A DNA stretch of 64,000 nt, from the NCBI RefSeq assembly GCF_030296895.1, contig NZ_AP028022.1:682001-746000 (forward strand). The letters run 5' to 3'. A program made the translations under genes and the position numbers. The notes beneath the pieces are model-generated. The model searched no databases. It was not told the DNA's origin and saw only the letters and a list, made by a program, of their open reading frames with translations. Shown in pieces: positions 15,712 through 26,800 of this stretch (positions within the stretch are counted from its first letter, which is position 1; every line of letters starts with the position of its first letter). The stretch is from Helicobacter felistomachi. Lineage in GTDB: Bacteria; Campylobacterota; Campylobacteria; Campylobacterales; Helicobacteraceae.

Positions 15712-18700
15712 GGGTTGCATGGCGTTTGACATCGCCACCACACCGTTTTTGCTCACATTGTAGCCCATGGCTTTAAGCTCTGTTTGCATTTTGCTCAAGC
15801 TGGCTTTAGCGAGCACAAGGGCGTTGTTGACCGCATTGAGCTGTGTGGTGATGGCAGAGGGGGTGCCGGCATTTACGACAGGCAATGTGATGCTGCCCTT
15901 AGCATGTTCGGCTTGCACGCCCTCTACAGCTGCCACAGCCGCACCGCCCCCACCGGTTGCACCGCTCACCCCAGCCATGCCAGCCAACTGCCCTAGCAAA
16001 CTTGATTGCAAATTGGTGAGGGCGTTGATGATGCTTTGTAAGTTAGCGTCCGCTTGTGTGGGGTTCAGCCGATCGCTTTGCACGATTTGGTTAAAGACAT
16101 TGGAGATGTCTGTGTTGAGCTGGCTGATGGCAGCATCGGCGTTGCCTTGGAAACTTTGCTGAGACACCTTTTGTAAGGAGAGCAACAACGCCCCCAAAGT
16201 GTTGGCTTGGTTGTTGAGCAAGAAATCCACCCGCGCTTGGATCACCTTATCCTCATTGGTGAGGTAGTTGTTGATGGTTTGGTTAGTCACACCCACACGG
16301 CTCACCAAGCTTGAGAGCGCATTTTGTGCTTGCGCAGCGTAGCCATTTGTGCCTTGCAAACCATTGAGTAAGGAGGCGGTCGCATTGTTGTCGATGTTTT
16401 GTTGGAAGGTGTTGACTTGACCTTGTACGCCCTCCATTTTTGTAAGGAGCTGTTTAATGGCCGCCACCACAGCAGGGCTTAAGGTGCTGGGGTTGCCAAG
16501 GAGACTAGAAACGCTGACAGAAGTGCCATTGACATCAATGCTCGCACTAGAGTTTAGCAACTGCGCCAACGCCCCCAAACTCGTCACATTGCCAATAGAA
16601 GTGTCTAAGATTTTTTGGACAGAGGCGTTTTGGTTGCTAGGGTTGAGTAGAGGCGTTAAGGTGCCCATCGCATCGCTGTAGTTTTGAGCGGCTGCAAGCA
16701 CCTTGCCTAGAGTAAAGTTATTGAGGGTTTGGTGCATGCTTTGGCTATTTTCGCCATCCACAAAGCCGTTGTAGTTGCCACCTGTGTTGTCTACTACCGC
16801 TTGGGCGGCAGCTTGGATTTGCGCAGGAGTGGCGTTGGCGATGTAGTTACCGATACTATCTGCTGTAGAGTTACCGCCACCACCTTTAGGTTGTGCTCCG
16901 CTCACGCCTTCTGCTTGCAGCGCCGCTGCCATGAGTCCGGCAATGCTGCCATCCAAAGTGGTGCTTGTCAAGCTACCTACAGTCGTGCCAGCGACATCGC
17001 CAGCTTGCACGGCTGTGATGTATTGCGCCATGGCTTGTTGGGTATTGACCACGCCTTGTATGCTGAGATTGCCCGTAAGGCCCGTGCTCACACCAAAGAT
17101 GGCATTGACATCATTGACAAGTTGTGTGTAGTCCTGGAGATAAGCCGCTGTATTGGCTGTAGTGACCCCATCAACCCAATTAGTAATCCCTGTTTTAACC
17201 TTGGCTCCAGAGCTGTTACCCAACACCCCATTGGCGGCGTTGTAGTATTTGGCAAATTGTTGCACTTGGGTGAGGGCATTGGCAAGTGTAGAGCCGGTAT
17301 AAACACTGCCTGCGCCGGGGGCTGCTTGCCCTCCACTTAAAACAGCCTCAATTTGACCTAAAGTACCGGAACTGCTAAGGATGGCGTTCAAGTTGGTCAA
17401 AAGGGTTGAGGCATTGGCAGGAGTGGTGTTGATAGAGTCCGCTGCCGTTTTACCTAAGAAATTAGTGAGCGCAGTTTGGAGCGCTGTGGCGACAATAGAT
17501 TGCGATGCTTGATCTGCAGAGGGAGTGGTGGTGACCACATCTGTGGGGTTTTCTAAATAGTAAAGGAGATTGTGGCTCGCACCAGTAACATTGCCCGAAG
17601 CGCTGGCAATCGCCCCCACAAGCCCTTGGATAAAGGTGTCGGTGCCGTAGTTGCCCATAGTGGTGAGTTTGTCAAAATTAATGCCACTTAAATTGCTCGC
17701 CTTGCCATCGGTGAGGGTAGAGGCAGAGTCAGTGTTCCCAGCCCCTACTGCGCCGCTAAATAAACCTGCAATGTTTGCCAAAGACTTATCCAAGCCTTGG
17801 ATACCTTTTGTATCGCTTGCTCCAAAAGCGGCGGTGGCGTTGGCACTGAGGGCACCACTAGCTTGTAACAATCCATCTGTGAGCATGGTGTTAATGCCAC
17901 TCAAGCCCTGCATGCCCTCTAGGGGAGTGTAGCCCGTACTTTCGACTTGTTGGGTTAAAGCAGATAAGCCGAGAGCACCCGTGCTGTTTGCAGCGAATTG
18001 GAATTGGCTTTGGCTGAATACATCGGTTGCGCTGATTTGGGCGTTCAACAGAGTGCCGATCCCAGAATTGGTGTTGCCACTGCCCCCAGCGTAAGAGCTG
18101 TAAATGCTGTTGATGGCGCTGGCGACAGAACTAGCCGCGCTAGAGCTGGTGTCTGAGATGGGGACGATGAAGCCGGTTAAATTGCCTACAGCGGTGTTGA
18201 CATTGCCTAGACTTTTCACCACATTGGTGTTGAAGGGGATACCGGGCAAGAGGACACTGCTGTCGCCATTGTTTAAGCCCGAAACCAGAGAGTTCCACGC
18301 ACTCACACCTTGCAAACTGCTAGTAACGGTGTTGCTAAAGGCGGTGAAACTATCTGGGGTGGGGGAGGTGGCTGAACCCGTGTTGGGGTTTAAGACAATG
18401 TTGCTGCCGTTCATGCTGGAGAACTCTTTAGACGCGGCTGCACTGAAGAGCCCATTGTTTTTACCTTCGGTCACGATCTTTTCAGCAATGCTTTGGTATT
18501 GGTTGCTTTGGATGAGATCATTTTTTGCATCACCATCGCATAGGGGTTGTTGTTGATAGCGGTTTGTAGTTGCCCTTGTAAGTTCTCCAAATATTGCAAG
18601 CGATTCACAAGGGTTTCCAACCCATAGAGCTTGCTAAGAGCCCCAGCTGCCCCTGACCCCGTGTAACTGGCGGCGGCGTTGTTGGTGAGCTGGCTGTAAG

Positions 18701-21700
18701 AGGGGTTTTGTGCGTTGCCCACCGCATTGCCTTGCACATAGTTGAGCACATCGCTGGCTAGGGTGTTGCCTTGGGCGGCTTGTGAGTTACCCGTCGTGAG
18801 GCTGTTGAGTAAATTGATATTGTGGGTGTAGCTGTCGATGTCTTTGATGAATTGGACCACTTGGCTGGGCGTGGCGTCATCGCCGGCTTTGAGCGCTTGC
18901 ATCAACGCCCCCACTTGTTGGGCGGCGGTTTGGGCAGTGAGGTATTGTTGGGCGTTGCCCTGGGTTACCTTCAACACCCCACTCGCGTTGTTGGTGATGG
19001 TGCCATTGACATTGTTGCTAGTATTTTTTGAATCAGTGTTCCCTGCCAAAAGTTTGTTGGCTTTAAAGAGGCTTTGGGCGTCCGTGATGATGTGGGCGAC
19101 ATTGGCGACCGTGTTGGGGGTCAATTTATTGCTCAAATTGCTGCCCAGCTCATCGATGTAGGTCGTTCCGCTGGCTGCCCCATTGGCGGTTTTGTAATAG
19201 ATGTTGTCAAAGGCCGTCCAAATGGCTTGAGCGTCTGAGGCATCTATGGTCTGGTTTGTCAAATTTTGCACCGCATGGATCACGGCGGCGTAGTTATTGC
19301 TGGAGGCGGAGCCTGTGTTGATGGTCATCAAAGCCCCCACAAACGCCTCCATGCTGACATTGGTGCCTAAATAGCTTTGCAAGGTCGCCGCATTGGTGTT
19401 GATCACGCTCACCACGCTATCGGCTGCCCCACTAGGGTTGGTGAAAAGGGCGGTGTAGGGGGTGGAGTTGGTGTAAATGCCATTAGAGCTTGTCTGTTGC
19501 ACGATAGATCCAATGAGGTTGTTGATGGTGGCTAGGGCTTGGAGGTTGCCGATATAAGCACCAGCGTTGGGGTCGTTGATCCCCATTTGGGCGTAGTAGT
19601 GTGCGCCGCTGCCTGAAGAGAGGGGGAAGCCGATGCTGCTGTTGTTGGCAGAACTGAAGGTGCCGCCATTGATCGTGCCTTGGTTGCCTAGGGCATTGAC
19701 ATTGTTTAGGTTGTACTGCAAGGGCTTACCGGTGTTGGCGGTTGACCCCGTGGTGGCATTGACAAAAAAGTTGGGGTCGGTTTGGTAGAGTTTAAGCACA
19801 GCGCTGCTTAAGTTGCTCACTAGGGTTTGGTAACTGCTAAAGTCGCTGGTGGTGAATACCCCATTGTTGCTGCTAGGCGTGTTGAGCAAGGGCAAAAGTC
19901 CGTTCAAGGTGTTGCTCAAAGTGTTGATGGCGGCGTTGGCAAAGCCTAGACTTTGCGCACTGCTGATGCCTGCAGCCTTTAAAATGCCTTGCAAGCCAGA
20001 GCCGCTCATGGCATCGCTGCCTTGTTGTGTGCTTTGACCCGCATTGCTGTCTAACCCGGCGTACGCTTTGATGTTGTTGATGTCGTTTTGGATATAGCCG
20101 AGCAACTGGCTGGCAGATAAATTCCCCGTGGCAAATTGCTCTTTAATGCTGGGCGCAAACGCCCCCAAATTTTGACTCAAATTTTGGAGGTTGTTGAAGA
20201 TGTTGTCAAAGGTCTGAGTCGTGAGGATGTTGGTGGTACCAAGCCCGGCAGTGGCAGTGGGCAACTGCCCGCTAGAGCTTAAAGCGGTGTTGGCAGCACT
20301 GATGTAGCCGCCTAAATTGCTCATTTGTGTAACCACTGCGCCAAAAGTAGTGGCATCCACTTTCGAAGGTCCTGAACCAGTAGGGGCATTGGCAAGGAGT
20401 GCTTGCAAGGTTGCATAGGATCCAGAACCACTGAGCAAGCTAGTGAAAGCGCTCGCCAGAGCGGAGTTAGATGTAGCCCAAGTGCTGTAAGTAGCCCCAA
20501 AGACAGTGGTTAGGGCATCGCTTACTTCGGCACCACCATCAACAGCGACGACCAAAGCAGCCAAAGCGGCATCTAAATTCGAAGCACTAAGAGCCGTGTT
20601 GGCTTTCATGCCGGCTTGCCCGCTTTGTATTTGCAATTTACCTAAAGCCGTTGCATTTGATGAATTGGTGAGCGTGCCCATGTTGTTGTTAAAGCTTTGC
20701 ACACCTTGGATATCGCTGACAAAGTTGCTCGAAGCGCCAGAGGTGCTAGGAGAGGAATTGTTGAACGCATTTTGCAAATTCACCAAAGCCCCTAAGCCTT
20801 GGGCGATTTGTGAGGTGCTCGCCGTGCTCGAAAAAGTCCCCGAAGAGAAGATCGAAAGGTCGTTTTGCAGATTGGAAGAAGACGCCAAAGTGGGGCTGAG
20901 GACGAAGTTGGTGTTCAATTGACCCTCAATAGCGGCTTTAGTTTGGGCGATGAGCCCATTTTGCGCTTGGCTGGCACTCAAAGCGTTGTACATGAACGCC
21001 AAACCATTGGCTTGATTCACTTGGTTCACATCTTGGCTTGTGGAGCTCCAGTTTTTCGTGAGGGCATTGATGTAATCGCCCAGCAAAGTTTCGGAGCGGA
21101 ACAACGCCTTGATGTTGTTTAAGACTTGGGCTTGGTTATCGATGGCATCGGCTTTGCCCGCAGCTTCTGCGGCTTGGCTGTTATACGTCTTGTTGGCGGC
21201 GGCGTTGTTGATGCCCGCGTTTAAGATGTTATTGAGCGAAGCGGAGCTAGAGAGCATGCCCTTAAAGGTGTTGACATTGTTGCTGTAAGTCAAGACATTT
21301 GTCAAAAGATTTGACAAATTTGCCATGTACTGCTTGTTGTAAGCGGCTTGGTTGGTGGCTTGTTGGCTCGTCCAAGAGGTGTTGGTGCTGCTTTTGTCGG
21401 TCACACCGCCATTTTGGACATTGAGGGGGTAAATTGTAGTGGGGTTGGCTGTGCCCCCTTTGAGGGTGTTGTCCACCTTGATGTTGGCTGTGCTCACATA
21501 GGGGTTCACTTGTTGCAAGAGGCTATCTAGGGCACCCCATGCGCTCGTTTTAGCGCTACCCCCAAAGGTGTTGCTTTCAAAGGCGTTGTAAAGGGCTTGG
21601 AGGTTGGCGCTGGTTGGAGCATTGCCCCCTGTCGTGTTGGGTACGGAGTTTTTGCCCCCACGGTCCAATCAGGGAAAAGGTTTTGCAAATTGCTGTTGTT

Positions 21701-23206
21701 GCCTAAGCCTGTATTGGCGTTTTTGAGTTCATGCTCTAAAGTTAAAGCGGCTTGAAAAGCGCTGGCTAGAGAGCCATTGTATTGGCTTGAGAGCGCATTT
21801 TTAAAATCGCCTAGGCTGTCGGTGCTGGTTGCCGTGGTCGTGCTAAAGCTGCCGTTGGAAGGGTTGAAGACCACGGTGCCATTGCCTGTGATTTGTTCGT
21901 AAGCTTGATAGACCGCTTGGTAAGCGTTAGGATTGACCAAGCCATTGAGCGCTGTGGCGACATCGCTTAAAGTGGCTGTCCCCACAGCAGGCAAGCCTTG
22001 AAGGGCGCTAAAGACCGCACTCACCGCATTGGAATTGAGGGTGTTGTTGGCGATGACATCGAGCTGTGGGCTCATGGCAGAGAGGGCGGTGAGAGCGTTG
22101 GTGTAGTTGCTGTTGAGTGTATAGGTTGTGGTGCCGCTACTCGTGGAGGCGGTTACAAGCCCATTGTCGATCATGCCGCTGATGTTGTTGATGGCTTGTA
22201 AAGTCGTGAGCCCATCCCCACTCCCGTTAAAGGCATAAGTGCTGGAGTTGATGAGGGAGTTGGTGGTGGTGTTGGCAGAGGCGTAAAGCACATTGTTTAA
22301 GCTGTCTAAAAAGCTGGAGGCTTTGGTGGTGGCATCTGTGCTTGTGAGGGCGGTGATGGCACTAAGAATCCCATCACCGGCGGTGTTGAGCGTGCTAAAT
22401 GCGCTGTCGTAAGCGGTGTTTAGTCCAGCACCCGTATTGACATATAAATTCGAGTTGTCGATGATGGCGTTCATGTTTTGGTAAATGGTGCCGAGCAAGC
22501 CATCAGCCGTGCCTTGGTTAGATCCACTGGCGATCTGGCTGGCTTGTAAATTCCCCGTAACTTTGTAGGCAACAGGGCTGGTGCCGGTGGTGGGGGTGGC
22601 GGTGTAGTAGCCCGTTTGCGCCCCACTGCCTAGTAAGTTGTTGGCGGCACTCACCCCACTGAAGCTGATGCGGTTGTTGTAGGCGTTGGTGTATTGATTC
22701 ATCAAGCCCAAAATGGCGTTGTTGGTGTTTGAACCCGGTCCAAAGCTGTAGATGTCAAGCCCATTGCCACTAGAGCCTAGGATGGTGCTGATGAGGCCGT
22801 TGGCATTGCCAAAGAGGTTCCAGTTGGCAGGGTAGGGGTTAGAAACGGGCGTGGAGGTGGAGTCTGTAGTGTTGCCGATGCCAAAGCCATTGCTGGCGTT
22901 GCCGGTGAGAGCAGTGCCGGTATTGCCACTAGCCCCCGTGGGGTTGTAAATGGGGGCAAGGTTGCCACTGGTGTTCCAAGATTGAAGACCGCTAGGTCCA
23001 TCGTACGAACCACTGCTGAGTTGGTAATTGCCTCCCAAGAGACCGCTGACGGAGTTGACAAGATTTTCGACCGTGATGTCTGCCGCATCCAAGCCGGGAG
23101 AGAGGCAAGAGACCAAAGCCAAACTAAAAGAAGTTTTGCGCAAGCGCTTAGAAGATTTTCGTTTCAAATGAAATCCTTTGTTGTGGTGTTCTTGAGTTCG
23201 TTTCAC
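15196..23206 (-). pseudogene. Giant Hop-type outer-membrane protein, two frameshifts
   Basis: Three consecutive minus-strand frames (23206-21527, 21668-18471, 18474-15196) together equal one protein of about 2,670 residues, homologous along its length to the intact gene at 23898-31574. The first part begins at GTG 23206 with a basic signal peptide (KRLRKTSFSLALVSCLSPGL) and NLVNSVSGLLGGNY. The last part ends in a beta-barrel with GNMYGIDVQFGYKQFFGKKK and a terminal NYVYNF, the Helicobacter OMP family signature (PF01856). Adding one G at the G5 run (21655-21659) and one A at the A6 run (18521-18526) joins all three frames with conserved residues across both junctions. The interior is Asn/Ser/Thr/Ala-rich. 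It may be decayed, phase-variable, rescued by slippage, or a sequencing artefact. The GTG overlaps the TAG of the upstream fragment. Confidence 0.85.
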
Positions 23207-23413
23207 TAATTACAGCTACTGCCGGCAGAGGGCACACAAATGGTTGCGCCAGAGTTGGGGGTGAGCTTATTGACAACATCGGGTACGGCGACCTGGTTAT
23301 TGACGGTGTTGCTTTGGTTTTTAAAGGGGTTGATGCCGTTGGGCGCAAATACCCCTCCCCCCCATTTGTGGCTTCAGCACGGGTCATATACAAAACACGA
23401 AACCGGAGTTTTC
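23206..23413 (-). pseudogene. Truncated Hop-like leader fragment before the minus giant OMP
   Basis: Read on the minus strand this matches the small plus-strand gene at 23533-23873: both contain AAAACTCCGGTTTC, ATGACCCGTGCTGAAGCC and ACAAAT followed by a G run, A, GGGG. Here the run is G7 (plus-strand C7, 23357-23363). After the run, a coherent frame continues with GVFAPNGINPFKNQSN and ends in ICVPSAGSSCN before TAG at 23208-23206. That frame would join only with G8. The signal peptide and first beta-strand region are gone: the fragment starts abruptly after GAAAACTCCGGTTTC with no start codon in frame. It is therefore a dead 5' end. Confidence 0.6.
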
Positions 23414-23477
23414 AAACCAAACAATTTAAGGTTTACAAAAAGTAAAATTAAGCAAACAATAAGTGCATTTGTCTTAG

Positions 23478-23483
23478 TATACT
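23478..23483 (+). promoter_or_regulatory. Candidate -10 element of the plus OMP locus
   Basis: TATACT at 23478-23483 lies 50 bases upstream of the small leader gene, in an A/T-rich divergent interval (23414-23532). A GAAAGGA ribosome site is at 23521-23527. No convincing -35 box is visible, which is usual for Helicobacter. Confidence 0.45.
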
Positions 23484-23532
23484 GAACTCTTTATTTGAGT
23501 ATTTCATCTTTAAATCTCGTGAAAGGACTGAC

Positions 23533-23873
23533 ATGACAAGTGCATGCAAACAAAGTTTTAAAAAACTCACTTTTGTTTCTCTAGGCATTGGCTTTTTAGC
23601 CTTGACTTCTTCTCTTTCTGCTGAAAACTCCGGTTTCTATGGAAGTGTGGGGTTTCAGTATTCGAATATGACCCGTGCTGAAGCCACAAATGGGGGGGGG
23701 GAGGGGTGATGATGCCCCAAACCCTCAATGGCAACCCCTACCTAGGCGCGAACTCCACGACCGCAGCCCAAGCGCCCAGTTTCACCGGGACCGGCCCTAA
23801 CAATGTAACCAACTACAGTGGGAGCACTTCAATCAACCCCAATGGCTTGCCCACTTATAAACAAGTTCAATAA
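23533..23873 (+). pseudogene. Small Hop-like secreted protein with G10 tract (off as assembled)
   Basis: From ATG 23533 the peptide has a clear signal sequence (KKLTFVSLGIGFLALTSSLS, then A) followed by AENSGFYGSVGFQYSN, the typical start of mature Helicobacter Hop/Hor porin-like proteins. A run of ten G (23692-23701) then throws the frame into a TGA at 23707-23709, giving 58 residues. With 11 or 8 G the frame reads on through MMPQTLNGNPYLGANSTT and ends in LPTYKQVQ at TAA 23871-23873, about 113 residues. This looks like a phase-variable switch. The end is 24 bases before the giant OMP gene, so translation of one could influence the other. I do not recognise a specific family member. Confidence 0.6.
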
Positions 23874-23897
23874 CACCACTCAAGGACACCGCGACAC

Positions 23898-26800
23898 ATG
23901 AAAAGAAACTCAAAACGCAAATCTTATAAACGTACCATCAGCCTCGCCCTAGCCAGCTGTTTTGGCTTTGTGCCCGCTTTGGACGCTGATGCTATGAATG
24001 TCGATAACTTGGTCGATTCCATCTCTGGGCTCTTGGGGGGCAACTATTCAGCCGGAGCTAGTGCCGGCAGCCCTAGCACCTTTGGCAGCAACCCCGCTAC
24101 GGGCATTTGGGTTAATGACGATGGGACTGCCACCCGATTTGGCACTGGTGCCGGGCAAGTCTATAGAGGTGTATCTGGTGGAGGCTCTGGTCTTGCAAAC
24201 AACCCCCAAATCTCCAACTACAACCTCTATGGTGCCAGTGGCTTGCTCTCTGATTTTAATCTTGGCACCAACTACACCAACCCCCTAGAGGGCTTGAGCA
24301 GTCAGTTTTCTAACGCCAACATCTACTACGGCTACCGCTCTGCCTTTGCGGGCGTGCCCACTGCCAGCAATAACCTTTTAAACCCCAGTGCGAGTGTGAG
24401 CAACCCCTATTGGACCACCTCTACGGGGAGTATGAGTGATGCTAAGGGCAATCTTGCAAGCTCCTTACTCAACAACCCCGGACAAGTCAGCAGTGTTGAT
24501 ACCCTCCTACAAAACATTTACGACACCATCCAAAGCATCAATGGCAGCATCGGTGTTTCGGGCTCGGGCGCAACAGGGGTCGCCAACTATGTCGCCGACT
24601 ACAGCTCTAGCGGAGCTGTGGGTTCTGTGGGGGCGAATTTCTTAAACGCGCTCAATAGCATCCAAACCGCCAACACCGACAACACCACGAGTTCTTTAAC
24701 TGGTCTAGCTGCGAGCATCAACACTGTCGCCAACGCACTGGGCATTAGTGCTCTAGGCTCTAGCGCCGGCACCGCAAGCGGTAAAGCCCTCTTTGCCACG
24801 GCTACAGATACAAGCGGTCTAGCCAACACCTACACAGTTGCAGACAATGCCCTTGCAGCCTTGCAAAGCCTAGACACCTTGCAAGGTCTTGTCAATGGGG
24901 GGATTGTCAGCACCACAACGGACAAAACAACGGGGGCGGTCAATGGCTACATCTCCAACACCAACTACATCGCCGCTTACAAGCTCTACGACACGGTGAC
25001 AACGAAGGGCTACTTGAGCGACATCACCAACAACATCTTAAACGGGGCGAGTGTCAGCCAAGTGGCTGCGGCGATCAATGCCTTGAATACAAACGGGAAG
25101 TTTGGGGTCGCCACACAAGCCCAGTTGCAAACCGCCCTCAATGGCTTGGTTAATCCCAGCCAGTATAAAGTGGTCTATGACGCTTACGACAACATCGCTA
25201 AGGCGATCCAAACTGGCTACACCCCAAGTGGCCAGAGCACAGCCATCAGTTACAGCACGGTTTTTAACAAGGGGGCAAACAACGCCGACATCATCAATAG
25301 TTTGATCACGTTTGAAGACGCTTACAACAATGTTAAGGGGAGCGATGGTCTAGCCTCGGGTAATGGCTTGCTGACTTCAAATTTCCTTACCGGGGGAGTG
25401 ACTAGCTCCACCACCTCCACCATCGCGCAGGCGCTTTACAACACCTTTAATGGCAGCTCTGCGGCTTACACGACCCTAACCAATGCCCTAAGCGCGCTTG
25501 GAAATGTGCTAAGTCCGAGTACCGTTTATGTAAGCAGCACCACCACCACTAACGACACTGCGACCACGCAAAATCAAAGCAGCTCTTACCCCATCAATGT
25601 TGCCTCCCCCACCTCTACCGACAAGAACATCACCTCTTACACCACACAGAGCGCGGCAAACAAAGTTGCCTACAACAACACCATCAACACCGCGCTCTCT
25701 AAATTGTTAGGTAGTGCCATCACTTACAGCGATGGGCAAAGCACTTTGGCGGGCTTGCTTAAAGGCGGGGGGTCTGTGGCTTCGCAAATCCTCACCGCAG
25801 GGCTACAAAACGCTGCGGCCAACGCGTTGCAAGGCCAAAACAACACCACCAATGGTGCGGCTACAGTGATCAACCAAATCCGCGCGATCTACACCTCCCA
25901 AGAGTTGCTAAACGCCTACATCGGAGCTGCCCTTGATCCTAACAGCAACATCACGCCCGACACCCAAGCGCAGATCCTCACGGGCTTAAACGCGGCTTTA
26001 ACCGCCAGCGATAAAAACCAAGGCCTCATCGCCCAAACCGTGTACAGCATTGAGCGGTTGCTCAACAGCAACACCACGGGGGGCAAAACCATCACGGCAC
26101 CGACTTTAAGCACTTTCAACACTGACCTTGGAAACACGGGCACCTCTCCCTTTACATCCAGTAGCGTGACTCTTACGCAAATGCAAACGGCGCTTAACTC
26201 CATGACAGATCTAAACACCATGGCTGCAAGCAACACTGCAGCGAATATGGTAGCTGCTGCCACACAGGCTGCTGTCATTAAGAGCAATTTACAGACAGTC
26301 GTCGCAGCCTTGGAGGCGGGAGCCATCGAAGTCAGTGGAGCAACCGCAACAGCCACGACCTTGGCTGGGGCATTCACCACCTTGTCTGGTAGCGCCTCTC
26401 CAATCAAGGACACAATCACAGTTGCGGCGGGGGCCGGCCAAGCAGCTACAGAGGCTGCTATCGTTGCGCTCCTTGGGGGCACTGGGGCGTGGACTAGCGC
26501 AAACTCTGCCACCACTAACCCCTTGACCAAATTCTCCGCTGCCACCACCACCTACTCTACCATTACTGCACTCCAAACGGCTGTAAGCAGTGTTAATACT
26601 GATGTCGCCAACATCGATGCGATCATGGGAGCTGGCAACCAAGTTACTAATTGGGGGACCACTTTCTTGGGAACTGGGCTTACTGGGGTAACGGGGTCAA
26701 TCGCCGACCAAATCGCTGCGATGCAAAAAGCCATCACAAACTACAATAACCAAGTGGAAATCGCTTTCACGCCCAGCCAGCAACAAGATTTTATGAGCGG

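Noticed and set aside
16729-17340. 203-codon plus frame within the minus giant OMP region
   Set aside because: Antisense to a low-complexity coding region whose own frame is conserved with the second copy; no ribosome site or family.
23240-23485. 81-codon plus frame opposite the leader fragment
   Set aside because: It crosses the divergent promoter region and the C7 run and lacks a ribosome site; the minus-strand homology explains the DNA better.
25916-26551. 211-codon minus frame inside the intact giant OMP
   Set aside because: Val/Ala/Leu-rich mirror of Thr/Ala/Asn codons in the true gene; no start signal.
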